From Aurelia coerulea (Eukaryota; Cnidaria; Scyphozoa; Semaeostomeae; Ulmaridae), in assembly GCA_039566865.1 (NCBI GenBank), contig CM076955.1, positions 1,614,501-1,678,500 of the forward strand: DNA of 64,000 bases, given 5' to 3'. Under the pieces are notes generated by a model. The model did no database searches, was not told the DNA's origin, and saw only the letters and a list, made by a program, of their open reading frames with translations. Within the stretch, counting starts at the first letter, position 1, and every line of letters begins with the position of its first letter. Below, piece after piece: positions 1 to 12,525 of the stretch. A program made the position numbers and the translations under genes.

Positions 1-2830
1 GCAGGAAAACCGAATCGCAGAGAATAAAAGAATTGACATCGAAGGTCGAGGAATTGGAATTAATCCTTGATGAGCAGCAAAAAGAACATCAAGTTGAAAT
101 TGGAGATTATAAAAGTGTGATTGAAAAATTGCAGGATTTGGTAGAAGAGTTACGTGGAAGTAAACAACCGGAAGATTTTGGCCCTATGATTGCAGAAGAG
201 GCTGACACACAGGAGCCGAGTTCTGATTTAGACATCGATAAAGAGGCTCAGACGAGGATAGATTCTCTTGAAAGCCAGATAAAGAGATATGAGAAGAGAA
301 TTAATTATTACAAGACAAAAGCGCAGAAAGACGAGGAAAGTGAGAATTCCCGCGTTGATGAATTGCAACAAGAAGTGCATGGCCTAAGGCGAGAAATGAA
401 AGAGCTCACTGATCAAGATGAGGCAGAGCCTGGTAACTATGATTAGTTTATTATGATTCACGCAATTTTGTAATTGAGATGCAAGGGGTTTTAAGATTCG
501 TTGAGGGAGAAGAAGTGCTGGAAACCTGGAAACTTGTAGAAATTGATTTCCAACTAAAGCTAAAAACGAGACTGATAAAACGTTACTTTAATTGAGACTT
601 GTCAGTGCCCCACCCCCATATAGTCCCATCTCGTTTGTGGTGGGTAATGGATATAGTTCATCTCGTCTGTGGTGGGTAATGGCGGTTTTTACTCGATTCA
701 TTTTCCTTGGCTGAATTGGCCTTTTCATGCCCAAACTTCCTGAATATTGAGTCCCTTGCTTCCCTTGCATCTCAGTTATTTTTGTTTAGTAGGTAGGCAT
801 CAATTAACATAGCTATTTTTAAACGCCTGCCATAAAGAAAGTAATAATACTAATGATAGTAATAATAATCCCTGTATTCTTTGACTTGAACAATGTCATC
901 TAGTTGAGCAATGTTTACTTCAGGGAAACAAGGGACTTAGGTCAGAAATCTAGCAACAGCTTCCCAAGCTGTCAAATTCCCAGTGTACGGTTTGATTAAG
1001 CATCATTTAGCATGCAAAAAGATGTTGCTATGTACCCATTTTCATTCAAACGTAGAGAAGGGAAGTTTTCAGGAAAGTGCTGTAATACACAATGTTCCTT
1101 TTTGATCTAAAAGATAGCTCGAAAGAGGAATACAAGAAAAGTGTTCGCAGGGACCCAAACATGAAAATAGAGGAAACATTTGGAGTGTGGTTAATCAGCA
1201 AAGTTTCTAAATTTGTCCATGGTTTGAGTGAACAAACATTACTGCATTATTTGAGTATTTTACGATCTATTAATTTCTATTTACCTGTATGAAAGTTGAA
1301 CGCCTCATTCTTGCATGGGGTACTCGATACTAGAAGAGTAAGATGCAAAAAAAACGAAAACTTTTCTTGGCGCACTAAGGCCTTTCAATCTTTTGTTATC
1401 ATTAGAATGCGACTGACTAAAACGATAAAGAAACTATATTTCTCTTTTGTCTTATGTCCCCTATATGTCACATTTAGCGTCTTCATCGTTTTAGCCAGTC
1501 ACACTCTGATGATAACATAGATTGTAATGACCTTAGTGTGCAAAGAAAAGTTTCTGTTTTTGCATCTGATTCTTCTAGTATCTATTTATGTGCATATTTT
1601 TACTAATATCTTTCATAGGAAAACTTGGTACTGTAGTATATACTAAATAATAGGTACTAGGAGAAAAACGGACGCAAAACACAGACAGATTTTTCAGCAC
1701 ACTGAAGCCTTTCAAACTTTCTTTCATAGGAATGGAACAAAAGCCAACATATCGCAGATACTCTGAAGAAACATCAGAAAGAGGCTCACCGAGACGAGAC
1801 AGAAACAAGAGATGGTCTGATCTACATTTAACGGACATGGTGTTTACGAATGAAGGCGTGGAACATAGGAAAGGAGGAAGAAGAGATCGCGAGTCATGGA
1901 AAAGATGGTCGGATTTGCAATTGAGACAAGATGCTATTGTCACTAAGATTGGAGAGTTAGATGATAAGAGAAATCCCAAATTGCTAACACAAGTCAAGGT
2001 AAAAGAATTTAGTGACATATTCCATTTCTTTATATCATGTACCAAAAATGATGTATCGCTTTCATTTCATGTTTCATTTTATTTAGCCACAGTAGCCCCG
2101 TCAGTTCATCAGAACTGCTTTTCAGGGGGCTATGGCAAAAATATATCTTTACTAGTTATAAATCTACTACATAAAAATAACAAAATAAGCATTTATAGTA
2201 TTATCTGTTTATAGTATTATCTATCGCTGTTTTAAGAATCAAGAAAATGTGATGATCCTGTTGATCTTTGAAGGTTTCATTGTGAAAGTATCAATATAAA
2301 GGGGCTATGCAGCCCGTCCTCTTTGCTTGGCTCTGCGTGTCAGATCATCGAATGTGTTTAGACTAAACACAACATTGCTAATTGCGATTTTGCACAGAGA
2401 ATAGTAATCCAAAGTATCTGTGACAATCTTGGTGTTCGAAGCTTTGGTGGAGGATTTGTTCTATTTTTCTAACTTCGAATATTTGAAAGCTTTAATGCAT
2501 ATCAAAAGTTCCATCACATTTTATAGACATAGACAAGAAAATACTGCAACGAAGCTTGCGTAGAAACTGCGATGAAACTGGCAGCGATTAAAAACCCAAG
2601 GCTGTAGTCACGTGTGCGGGTTGTCCCGTGCTTTCCAATTGTTTACAAAAATCAATCAGTTGCCTTTCCCCTTCTTCAGAGATTCTTTGTTGACATTATT
2701 TTTTCTCTATTTACAGAAAGACGAAGTTGCAAAATCAGGATCCGTAGCACGTCGAAAGAAACTTTGGGAGAACTTTGTTGGCGAGGAACCACGTAAGATT
2801 CAAAGACCATTATCAAGTGTTCGGCCTTAA
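1..2830 (+). CDS. 3' end of a coiled-coil protein, inferred exons 1-432, 1730-1998, 2717-2830
   Basis: The left-edge exon is open from base 3 and encodes about 140 residues of charged, heptad-rich coiled coil, loosely like a myosin-type tail. Read through, it stops at 446. A donor at 433 (CCTG|GTAACT, phase 1) joins in phase to an acceptor at 1729 (ctttcatag). Exon 1730-1998 ends in phase 0 at AAG|GTAAAA and continues at 2717 after tttctctatttacag to a TAA at 2830. The joined partial product is about 270 residues. The C-terminal tail is basic and contains the motif KRWSDL(H/Q)L twice (1801-1836 and 1897-1932). I do not recognise the family. The alternatives are a coiled-coil protein ending at 446, or a separate gene starting at the ATG at 1732. 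The splice joins are inference; the 1998/2717 join is the better supported. Confidence 0.45.
1326..1582. mobile_element. Palindromic miniature element in the inferred intron
   Basis: Inverted arms of about 100 bases begin GATACTAGAAGA on the left and end in its reverse complement on the right (TCTTCTAGTATC), with a short unique centre. Arms diverge at scattered positions, so the copy is not recent. No coding capacity. A third, degenerate arm lies at 1647-1740, up to the splice acceptor at 1729. Confidence 0.75.
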
Positions 2831-5626
2831 AAGTCATTTGACTTAAAAAAGACACAGTATATATGTACAGCAAGACTTTCTATTCATGCTCTGTAGCTCC
2901 TTATTTAGGTTATGTTAAGCCAGTTAAACGCTCTTTAATATACCTACCGTTATTAAACGTTCGAGTGTGTCACATCCCCAAATGGTACCCATATTTCCAC
3001 AAATGTTTCAAGGATTCTTGGGTCGTCATTACGCAAATTTGATGAAGAATAGGGCCATATTTACTCTCTCAAGTTGTGGCAAGATTCCTGTCATCATTCT
3101 GCAATCTTTCTGAAAATTGTGCGGCTTAAAATTGCTCGTCCCCGTACCACAAACTTACACAGCAAGCCAAAGATTACAAAATGTAAAGTTGAATTTCGTG
3201 ATCGCTTGGATGCAATTGTGACAGGACCGTCTTGTCATAATTACCTTGCATTCAATTTTTCCATTTAATGATAGTGTAGCAAAGAATTTTCTTGTGATTC
3301 CGTGCAAAAAAATTGAAACCTTTTGCAAATTTCGCTGAAGCTGAAGCGTATTGTACATTTTGCGCAGGGCTCCTAGATTTGTTGACAAATTGTGATCCAT
3401 CTAACAATGAATTTGTGTTCCACAGCAGATTTTCTTTGTTATTGTGCAAAGAAGTTTATGAAAGCAAACAGACATTGAGTTTTTCTGAGGCAGATTAATT
3501 GATATCGAAGAATCGATAGTAGAGGTGAGTACGGCGTGCCGCCATTAAGTTGAGAAATAGTATAAATGCCGTTTCGTTCAGTTAATATGATGTTTCCTTG
3601 CCCCAATACTTTCTCTAAGGCTTGCTAATCACTTCAGTCTCATTTGAATGTCACTCTGCTTAAAATCTTGTTATTCCCCTGTAGTCTGTTGTCCCTGCTG
3701 TTATTTGGTTCAAAAGGGAAGACTTTATTTGAGACTGGTTCTCAAAAGGATATTCAAGGTCCCTTCCCCGTATGGTGTCAAGGAAATTCCGTGTTCCATA
3801 ATTCAATGATTGGAGATATCTCTTCTAAATCTGAGACAAAATCGTTTGAGCCATTTATAGTGCCTGTTTATAAAGCTGGATCTGGTACTGTTCCAGTTTT
3901 GTTGGTGCAAAGTAATCTAAAATCTTGGGCTGCAATGAATCATGGTGGCTTTCGATCAATGTGAAAATGAAATTTGTTCGAGTATAGTATCATGTTGGCC
4001 TCAACTTGCTACTGCGAGTGAATTCAAGGCATATGGGAAATTAGTTCTAATCAGTAATTGATGGTAAGCATCATTTGATTTTGGAAATTGAATGAAAATA
4101 AACCGCAGCATCTTTGGAAATGTTTGAAATTGATCTTGCAAGTGAATGTCTGAAATTGGCTCATTCATTTTTCAATGCATCATGCAAAGTTGGATGTGGT
4201 TAGGAAGCAATTATAAAGTGTATAAAAAATACAGTAAACACCTGCATGTAAGAACCTACTTTTATGAGAGCCAGGCTGAATTATAATCGGTCTCAATTTA
4301 GATGCACCTGCAAATGTCCACAAATAACAACAATAGAAGTGTTTTGAAGTGGAATTTAGCGTTATCGTAAATCTCAGGTGACATCTAATATTTGGGGCAG
4401 ACTTCAGGTTCTTATTGTAAAGGTACTAAGATATATTTTAGGGTAAACCTCTTAGAAGTCATCACCAAGAGATGTTCAACCCTGTAATTTGTTTTGGCAA
4501 TGTTATTATGCACCTAATAAATGAAAACCTAATAAGAAGTCTAAGCTTACAAGGAGAAACACACGAGGTTCAGATTTAACAGCTAACTCGTAAAGAAAGG
4601 AACTGAACAAGGATGATTAAACTCCACGTTACACTCTTTTTTTTGTAAGAATACTATAAATTTTGTCCAGCATCGAAATTCTTTAGAAATGTTCGTTTTG
4701 AGCTTGAATATATTTAAATCTGGTATGGTTTCATGTCATGAACATCGCAAAACAGGCAACTGCTGAAAAATAAGACACAAATATGCGAGCTGAGGCTGAG
4801 CAATACTCTTATAATATTCTTAAAAATTGGATGATTCTGAGCCTGAATACTTACTCTTGCAGACATTATTCTTATAAAAAAGTGTATTACCCATGTAGTA
4901 AGAACATATTTCTTCATCAAGCTGAAAAGGTTCTTAATTGCAAGGTGCATAATTTAGGAAAGCGGCCAGTGGGTACTTATTTTTGTATGTTGTTGTATGC
5001 GGGGATTTGATGAAGCCATTAAACCGAGGTAACAAAGTACGCTGTACACAGTGTTGGAACATCCGATAGGCATACGTGGTTTGATTGGTTTGTATGTGAT
5101 GAAAATTGGAACATTTATCGTTGCCTATACACTATATATTTAACTGGTTTTTGTATCTTTATTGTATCTCGCATACTTTGACAAATTGTCAGTGTGTTAC
5201 GATATTTTATTTGTAGCATATTCCCGTCGGTCCGTTTGTCTGTATTATTGCGTGTCTGTTATAAGATGTCGATTTTATTGCATCATAAATGACTTGAATC
5301 TAACATTAGTAATTATTTGCCATTCTTTTTTATTATAGTTCTTTCGTAGTTAAACTGGATTATCAATTATAGTGAATGTAGAAAATACTGCCTCTTTCTT
5401 TCCCTCGACGAATTCTGTTGTGTTTAACGGCCTATTGCTAACGATGATGCTGCATGTGCCAAATATTAGCAAAACACACGGAATGTAGTCTAGAAATGAC
5501 TTTCATATCCCATAATAGTCTCCTCTCGACTTTCTATTAAAGAAGCATTGTCACCCATAGTCCTTTGCAAGCACGCTGAAATTTCAGATTATCTGAAAAT
5601 CACATTTGGCCTCGGCAGAAACCATA
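2831..5626. other. Intergenic or 3' UTR, no gene supported
   Basis: Follows the stop at 2830. A reading frame at 3644-3964 (106 residues, hydrophobic N-terminus) has no recognisable domain and no convincing exon structure; I do not call it a gene. An AATAAA at about 4095 could be a distal polyadenylation signal. At 4231-4260 a TACAGTAAACACC block resembles the end of a mariner-like miniature element, but no partner end was found. Confidence 0.5.
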
Positions 5627-5635
5627 GGTCCACAC

Positions 5636-5902
5636 TACAATCCTCGCCAAAACCCTTGTCACAAAATGGAAAAAGGTAGATCTGAAGAGCAAATACCCCC
5701 CTTTACCCCCCAAGTCAATGTTGCTGAATTCTCTAACTTGGAAAATATCATGCAGCAAGTGTCCTGAGTCAAGACAAACAACATTGACTTGGGGGGAAGA
5801 GGGATTTACGAGATATTTCCGCTGAAGTGGTAGGCACTTAGATTTTTTTTGAAAAACGCTGAAAAATTCAGTTTGTGACAAGAGGTTTTGGCGAGGATTG
5901 TA
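5636..5902. mobile_element. Palindromic element A, interrupted at its right tip by element B
   Basis: Terminal inverted repeats TACAATCCTCGCC and GGCGAGGATTGTA, with inner arms pairing around CCCCCAAGTCAATGTTG and CAACATTGACTTGGGGG. GGTCCACAC flanks the left tip (5627-5635) and recurs at 6443-6451, after the inserted element B, giving a 9-bp target duplication once B is subtracted. Confidence 0.7.
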
Positions 5903-6440
5903 GACTTATGACGATGAGTCCCTTGTATCCCTGCGGTACCTTGCTTATAGGGACTCATAATGAAACAGTTAAAAACCTGACCCTATCTTCTGCATTCGAT
6001 CGATAGAATCTGGATCGAACGACTGCTTCGGCTCTGTTCAACGGTCACTCCTCAGAAAGGAAATGCGATAGAAACCACGGTAAGCAGACTCTTAATCAAC
6101 GAAACTTGGTATTCATCTGAAGAAGAAAGTTCACTTTACCTGGTGGGTGCAAAATAAGTCTTTTAATGCTGCAATTTAAGACCAAAACATACCAGAGAAA
6201 TCTTCAAGTACCTTCCGCAGCAACTTCCTTCAAATTCAGTCAACTGCGTCGATCGAATTGAAGATTCGAAACTGATTGTTCTTCGCCAAATCTCGCATTC
6301 TGATTGGTATGCTAGGAATCCCAGCATATTAGGCCTAATAGGGTCAGGTTTTTCAGAGTAATATTATGAGTCTCTGTTGACTGAAGCGCCATCTTGAAGT
6401 CAAAGAGCACAAGGAAACAAGAGACTCATCGTCATAAGTC
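5903..6440. mobile_element. Nested element B, TA target duplication
   Basis: Perfect 18-bp terminal inverted repeats GACTTATGACGATGAGTC / GACTCATCGTCATAAGTC, with TA on each side (5901-5902 and 6441-6442). It sits in the terminal TA of element A, so it is younger than A. No coding capacity seen. The TA duplication is typical of Tc1/mariner-type insertion. Confidence 0.8.
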
Positions 6441-6451
6441 TAGGTCCACAC

Positions 6452-8185
6452 TACAGTAGTTCAACTGACTGAAGAAATGTTTTAATTCTAAATAAACTGT
6501 TCTATCATTTCAACTACTGCTCTATGAATCCATAGTTCTCCTTTTAGGCCAAATTGGGTATTCAGACAGCTGTAGCGTGCCTGCAAAGGATCATGGGTGA
6601 CAATGGCACTTTGAATTTTTCCAGTTCTTTGAGTTGAGTACAACCAGGGAGCTATACACTCCCTGAGTACAACCTTGTTTGCCAAGTTTACTTTAGCTAT
6701 ACAATTTTTGACAATATCTCGATCAAAACAAACAAGTTGTTGCATACTTTGAAAGAATCATACGTTGTATTTGCACCAACACTACTGAACAAACAAAAGG
6801 TTACGGGAATGGAATGGATGATACAAAACAAAAAAGACATTTTTTAAGAAACTCGATGCTTTCACCAAACGCTTCTCGTTTGTTCGTCGTGAAAATCTGT
6901 TTTAAAATCATCGATAGAAAAGTGTATGAAGTTTGTACTGTACTTTAGAACGAATTTGTAGGAAAGCATTTTTGTTTTAATACGTTCAATCCATGGTGCT
7001 TTAAATAGGTGCTTCAGGTTTTAAAAGAGAAAATAGGAAGAAGAATAATAAACAAAAGAATAGCTGATCAACACTCTCCATCGCAGAGGCTGTTTTTTGG
7101 AAACCGAGCTTTCAACTGAAGCTCTCGAAACTGCGAGGGCGCCAAAAAAGCGAGCGCGAAGCTTGGCTCCTTCGCAGTTCTGAAAGTTCGGTTTCCAACA
7201 AACAGCCTCTGCGACGGAGAGTGGCTGATCAAAGAGAGACTAACAGGAACGCAACAGCAACAACAATTTACAACCACCACAACAAGATACCTGCAGGGCA
7301 TTCTTTCTTGGCACAAACAAAGCAAAGCTGCGAGGTTCATCCATCGTTTGAAACAGTTGTTGAGTTGGTAAGAATTTTATCAAAGTTTTAGTTTGACGAT
7401 AGATTTCATTGAATCCTAGTAGAGAAGCTTTCTTTTATTTCATTCAAATGCTGGCTTGCTGTTGGGGAAGATAGTACAGTCAGTAGGCCTTGTTTTATCA
7501 GCAGAGCACATCAGCAGGGCCTCGTTTTATCACCAGGGCCATGCATAAAACATGGTACCTAACCCTAAGAAAAACAGCACCGTATCTGCATGCCCAGCCC
7601 CAGATCTCCCATATTTTCTCCCTTGACAGCTGTTACCAAATCTCATTCGAAATAAGTGATCCTTTTCTATCAAAACAAGAAAAAATTCTATTTGCAATCA
7701 ATTTTACCACCCGTCAGACATTCGCCAATGAATAATTATTTTAAACTTTGGAGATTCATTAGTTTTGGGGTATTTTGGTTTGCCAAATCATTATGATATT
7801 TTCAGGGTGTTGATAAAATATTTTGAGTATTCGTTTTTGGGTTCATCAATTTGATGATTGAAAAATTCAACAAAATATCTTTCAGAAATAGTTTCTTATA
7901 AAGAATTTTAGCTGACACTGACCTTTGCAAGTTCCAGTCAGGAATTCCTATATTTCTAAAACCTATGCAATGTCATAATCTTTAACTACATCCTTTGTTC
8001 TCCATCGTTTTGGGAATCAAAAGCCCCCCTCCCTGAAATGGACGCTTTCTTTCTTCAGCCCTGCTGTTACAAAATTAATTTGTAAGTCTTCCTGTAAGAC
8101 ATTCCTGTGTACATGTTTATGTGAATTTGGTTGAAAATCTCACAGAAATTCATATTTTGCTTTCTTGTTGACAGCTCCAGAAGAC
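6452..8185. other. Intergenic, with a compact palindrome
   Basis: No gene supported. A minus-strand frame of 85 codons at 6488-6745 has no recognisable domain. The 7063-7231 palindrome is listed separately. The last few hundred bases are the presumed promoter and 5' UTR of the canopy-like gene; no TATA box stood out. Confidence 0.5.
7063..7231. repeat. Compact palindrome
   Basis: Arms run from CTGATCAACACTCTCC to GGAGAGTGGCTGATCA, and include CGCAGAGGCTGTT and its complement. The structure is like a solo fold-back miniature element. No convincing target duplication. Confidence 0.7.
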
Positions 8186-11100
8186 ATGAAGATTCAGGTG
8201 ACTTTGTTGTGTTCCTTGCTTTTGGTTTCCCTTCCTGGATTCTGCATTTCTAAAGATGTTGCACCTGGTGTATCTGAACGTATGTTGTCATATTTACTTT
8301 ATAATCATAATAACAATTAACATTATATAATGAGGGATAAGGAGGCCATTGGCCTATTCAGGGGCGGCTGGGAGGTAAATTAAATTACTAATACTTTCGA
8401 ACAAAATGAGTGAAAAATAGGGAGTCCGGGGACTCTCCCCCGGAAAAAAGTTCTGGGCCACGCCCCTCCGATTGGCAGAAACACCCACTTCGGTGAAAAG
8501 GGTATATTTTAGTTTTTATTACAGTTCCATAATTCCCACAGTTTTGATCAACCTTGCAGAAAGTTTTAACAATGAATAAGAATATGCAGCTTTCACAAAA
8601 TATCGGGAAGGATTTTTGAAAACAAGAAATAACAAGAGGTGTTTCTACCAGTTGAACCAAACCAAACCCAGTGGGTTTTACAAAGTAAACCCATTTCATC
8701 TGCAATAAAACATTCATCTGGAATCAAATGGCATTTCTGTGATTGTTCATTAATTCTGCATTTGTCTGGGAGGTACGGCTTTTCTCTAGGATGGTTAGTT
8801 TAGCCTTCGAGGCCACCTGCCGCTTGGTGATAGCCCCACTATTAATTTCCAAATTGTAATAGCATGGCCGCCTTGTGTGTCTGTATGGCAGAAATTCTCA
8901 TTATGGCAGAAATTGTCATAAAATTTCTCAGACTCTATAGAACTGATTTTGCATTTACTATAATGGTTTTACATTTACTTACAATCATACAGTGTTTGAA
9001 TATAATTTGCAAGCAGCTGTTTTAGCTCTGGATTGAGTTTGCAGACAAAAAGGCAAGAGAAAGTAAAAAGAAAAACAGAGAATCTGGAAATTTGAACTTT
9101 GTTGCAGGATATTAGAGAAATTAAAAACAGGATTGTAGAAGCAGAATATTAAGCTATTTCACTATGCTTTCTTTATACATTTGAGCACTTATTTCAAAAG
9201 ATTTGTCTTTTTTCTAGATATGTACTGTGAAGGATGCATTGCAACAATTCAAGGTTCCAATACATTTGCATTACTATATTCATTTTAAATTTTGTTGAAA
9301 TTAAGTGTCATTACTTGTGCTAGAGGTGCTCTAGCCTATGAGTAGACCCATTATCCTGAAAATAAAGGGTTGATGAAATAAAACGATAAAGCTTGCTACG
9401 GCTGCAGAGGCTGCCTAATTAATTATGCTAATCCTCTATTCAAATAATGTGTGAAACTAGTTCCAGAATTCTGGAATTGTACTTCCAGAATTCTTGAACT
9501 GTAGTAGCAAGCTTTTGCTCATTGTTTCGTAGACTTTTTCTCCTTTTAGAATAATGGGTCTATGTGTATGCTAGAGGTGCAATTAAAATGAGTTCGCGGG
9601 GGGGCTACATAGTATATTTTGCTGACGGGATGTGCACTCCTTTCCGGGTATCGTTTTCGCCTCTTTTTTCTAACGCCGGGTATCAAAAGAAGGCAAATTT
9701 TCTAAAGCCGGTTGTCAAAAGTGTTATTTCATTGTTTTTTGACGAATTTTTACGTTTTGGGGTATGCCTTTCGCCGATTTTTTCTAAAGCCGGCTATCAT
9801 TTCGAGGGAAAATTTCTAAAGCCGGGTGAAAAATTGTTTTCTTGGAGTGCACACCCCCGTACAATTGAAAGTCAAGTACCCCCCGGGAGTGAGTTACAAA
9901 ACCTAAGGTTTCAATGTACAGCGGTGGAGCCAGCCGCTAAGGAGTGAGGGATAAAAGAATCATTGGGGGATGAAAGGATCATCCCAGCCACACCCTTTTT
10001 GCTGCTAGGAAATCCCCTTTTACCAGTGTGAAATGCCCTTTTTGCAGCTAGAGAACAGAAACACCCATTAGTAGTAAGAAGCGAATGATGCCCCCTACTT
10101 TTCTCTGAGGTTACTAATCCAGTTCGTCTAAATCCATTGAGAAATGTCTAAGGAGGGGTTGTATTTCCTGAGGGTAAAAGGGGGTCCCTTTAGTATAAAA
10201 GGGCATGGCCCTGAAAATTTCCCTTGGGGACTACGCCCCCAGACAGGCCCCCCATCTTCCTTTGTCCCCCTCCACGTTTATTTTTTTTATCTTCCTTTGT
10301 CCCCTCCACTTTTTTTAAGCTGGAGCAGCCACTGACAATGCAGATTGATAGCTTGAGATATGAGCTGAAACTTGCATCTTCTTCTTTTTTGTAGAACTGA
10401 TAAAGCTCACAGATAAGAAATCTTCAGACCCAAGGGACCTTGTCATAACAGAAGCCTTGGAAAATATTTGCAAGCCATATAATTTTGTCAAATATGATTA
10501 TTCACCACCAAAGACTGTTAAAGCATGCCAGTTACTCATTGGTATGTGTTTTTACTTCAACATCACTGAATAGAATAAGGAATGATTTTTTAGTATAATC
10601 ATCCACTACCCTGATTGACCCTTGCTGAAGGTAAGTATCGTTTCACAGAAACCCCCAAATGGTAGTTGATGGACCCAACATTGGGTCATTTGGTAGCATC
10701 TAGTAATGAAAATTTTCTGCAATTTTTCATAATTTTACATTGTAAAAATTAACGGAACAAAGCAAGGAAACTGCCATGAGGAGGAATTTACTGAGTTGAA
10801 ATCTTGTTTTTGGCCAGGAATCTTAGAATACCCCCAATAGGTAGTATGTGCTTGACAAATAGGGCCATTTGGTAGCCATTTGGTAAGACCCTCAATTCGA
10901 CTGGACACCCCTGTCATGCCATAATGGGAGTACCCCCCCCCCCTGGGAGTTCAGTTCATTTAATGTTGTTTCATTGTATTGAGGCTGTACCTTAAGTTTG
11001 CAATTCTTATTCGATTTTACTGTCAGAGAGAGCATTTTCTGAAAATGGTTTTGCTGGTCTTTGGGAAAAATAATTACAGTTGTCTCTACAATTGAAAGAC

Positions 11101-12089
11101 ACTGATAGAATTCAAAATTATTTCGAATCAATGTTGGGGTGGAAGCATTTTGTGTCACAATCTGTATCGAAGTGAACAACATTTTTTTGACTGTTTTTGA
11201 GTAATTTGATGCTTTTTGGTAAAGACATGACTTTTAAGAGAAAAAGCATTGAAAACTATGAATAAAATGTCAAGAGTTAAGTCCTAACTAGTGATAGTCG
11301 TTGCAACATGGTTTTTGAAACTGTGGATGCACTTCTTGATTCACGTGTAGCTTGATTCTAGAGATCAGTAGCGAACTCTTGAGATGCAAGGAATGCTTCG
11401 TCCTTTCCTATATACTTTCTGCACACTTCTGCCCGCACATCTCCGCTTGTCTCTGAATAGAATTCTATACACGCAATTATTGATAATTTTTATATTTGAA
11501 GAGATTTGTCTTTGTAGCATTGATTGAACAAGAGCCTTTCCTTTGTTTACAGTACTTTAATCTTTGTTTACCAGAGAGGCACGAAGAAGATCTAGAATCT
11601 GCTTTGGCAAAAAGAACGAAAAACCTCGAGAAGAAGATCTGCTATGACGTCAGTCAAGCTTGCACAAACATAGATCGTTCTCAAAAACCAAAAGACCTCG
11701 GAGACATGGATTTATCTATGGACGGAAAAGCGGGGAAAGTGGAAAAGGTGTTGGAAATGGATCCATCAACTGGGCAGCCTAAAGAAAAGAAAAAGACAGC
11801 TGGGGAGCCAAAGACATTATCTAAGAAGGATAAAAAGAATAAAAAATCAAAGAAGGACAATAAATCAAAAAAGGAGAAGAAAGTAAATAAAAAAGAAGAT
11901 AAAAAGAAAGCAGCAGCATCACCAGAAATGATGCACGTAGATATTAATGATCCTGATGCGCTAAACAGAGTTCTTGCACAAATCCAACAGACTGCTAAAG
12001 ATCATTCTAGTGAATTTTATAGAAAGCAAGAGGAGGAGGAGACGAAGAAAGACGAAGAAATGGAAAAAAAGGATAAAGATGAACTGTGA
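8186..12089 (+). CDS. Canopy/MZB1-like ER-resident saposin-fold protein (KDEL)
   Basis: Exons 8186-8279, 9218-9253, 10395-10541 and 11575-12089 join in consistent phase (all phase 1) to give 263 residues. Residues 1-20 are a signal peptide. Six cysteines (about 35, 38, 69, 88, 115, 122) follow the CxxC...C...C...C...C pattern of the canopy/MZB1 saposin-like family, including a CEGC pair just after the signal and HEEDLE before the fifth cysteine. Residues from about 150 are Lys-rich low complexity, then an acidic coil. The last four residues are KDEL, the ER retrieval signal. The family acts as ER co-chaperones for secreted or membrane clients; the client here is unknown. Exon 2 is only 36 bases. 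Family call is by pattern, not alignment, so no symbol is given. Confidence 0.8.
9345..9560. mobile_element. TA-flanked miniature element in intron 2 of the canopy-like gene
   Basis: Ends GACCCATTATCCTGAAAA and its near complement TTTTAGAATAATGGGTC, flanked by TA at 9343-9344 and 9561-9562. 216 bp, non-coding, Tc1/mariner-like by target site. Confidence 0.7.
9590..9880. repeat. Dispersed repeat, copy 1
   Basis: Contains the phrases GGGTATCAAAAG, TCTAAAGCCGG and GCTATCATTT in the same order as a second copy at 28665-28965. Orientation is the same. An ORF over it is incidental. It lies in intron 2 of the canopy-like gene. Confidence 0.6.
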
Positions 12090-12236
12090 AACTCAGCCAG
12101 GAACTAAAATATTATTATTGCAAACTTGTGACGAGTTGAAAACTACTCCCTTCTTTCTTCGCCATTCTATAAGATCTTTTGAAAGCGACAGCTTAGTTTA
12201 CTACAACGTGCTTAAAGGCTTCTTGGTAACTATCTA

Positions 12237-12525
12237 CTGTAACACCCCCCAATAACGACCTCGCCGGATGAAAAAAATACATTGGGGAAATTATTGAACT
12301 TATACATTTTCGACGGAGATTACAGTTACATGACGGGGTAAAGAACAATGTTGAGAATCATCTATTATGGAACATGTATAATTTTCGACGAGGAAACACA
12401 AATTTCAACGGGAAAATAATAGAAACAAGGCGGGAAAGGTTTTAAACTCAAACTAAGTGGAGAATCAAGCCCTTTTACTTCGGTGCGGCAATGTTTCAGC
12501 AGGGTCGGTACTGGGTGTGTTACTG
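12237..12525. mobile_element. Miniature element just downstream of the canopy-like gene
   Basis: Imperfect terminal repeats CTGTAACACCCCCC and CTGGGTGTGTTACTG, flanked by TA at 12235-12236 and 12526-12527. It starts about 150 bases after the KDEL stop, so it may be transcribed in the 3' UTR. Confidence 0.5.

Noticed and set aside
3644..3964. 106-codon frame with hydrophobic N-terminus
   Set aside because: No domain, no exon context, and it lies in what may be a 3' UTR.
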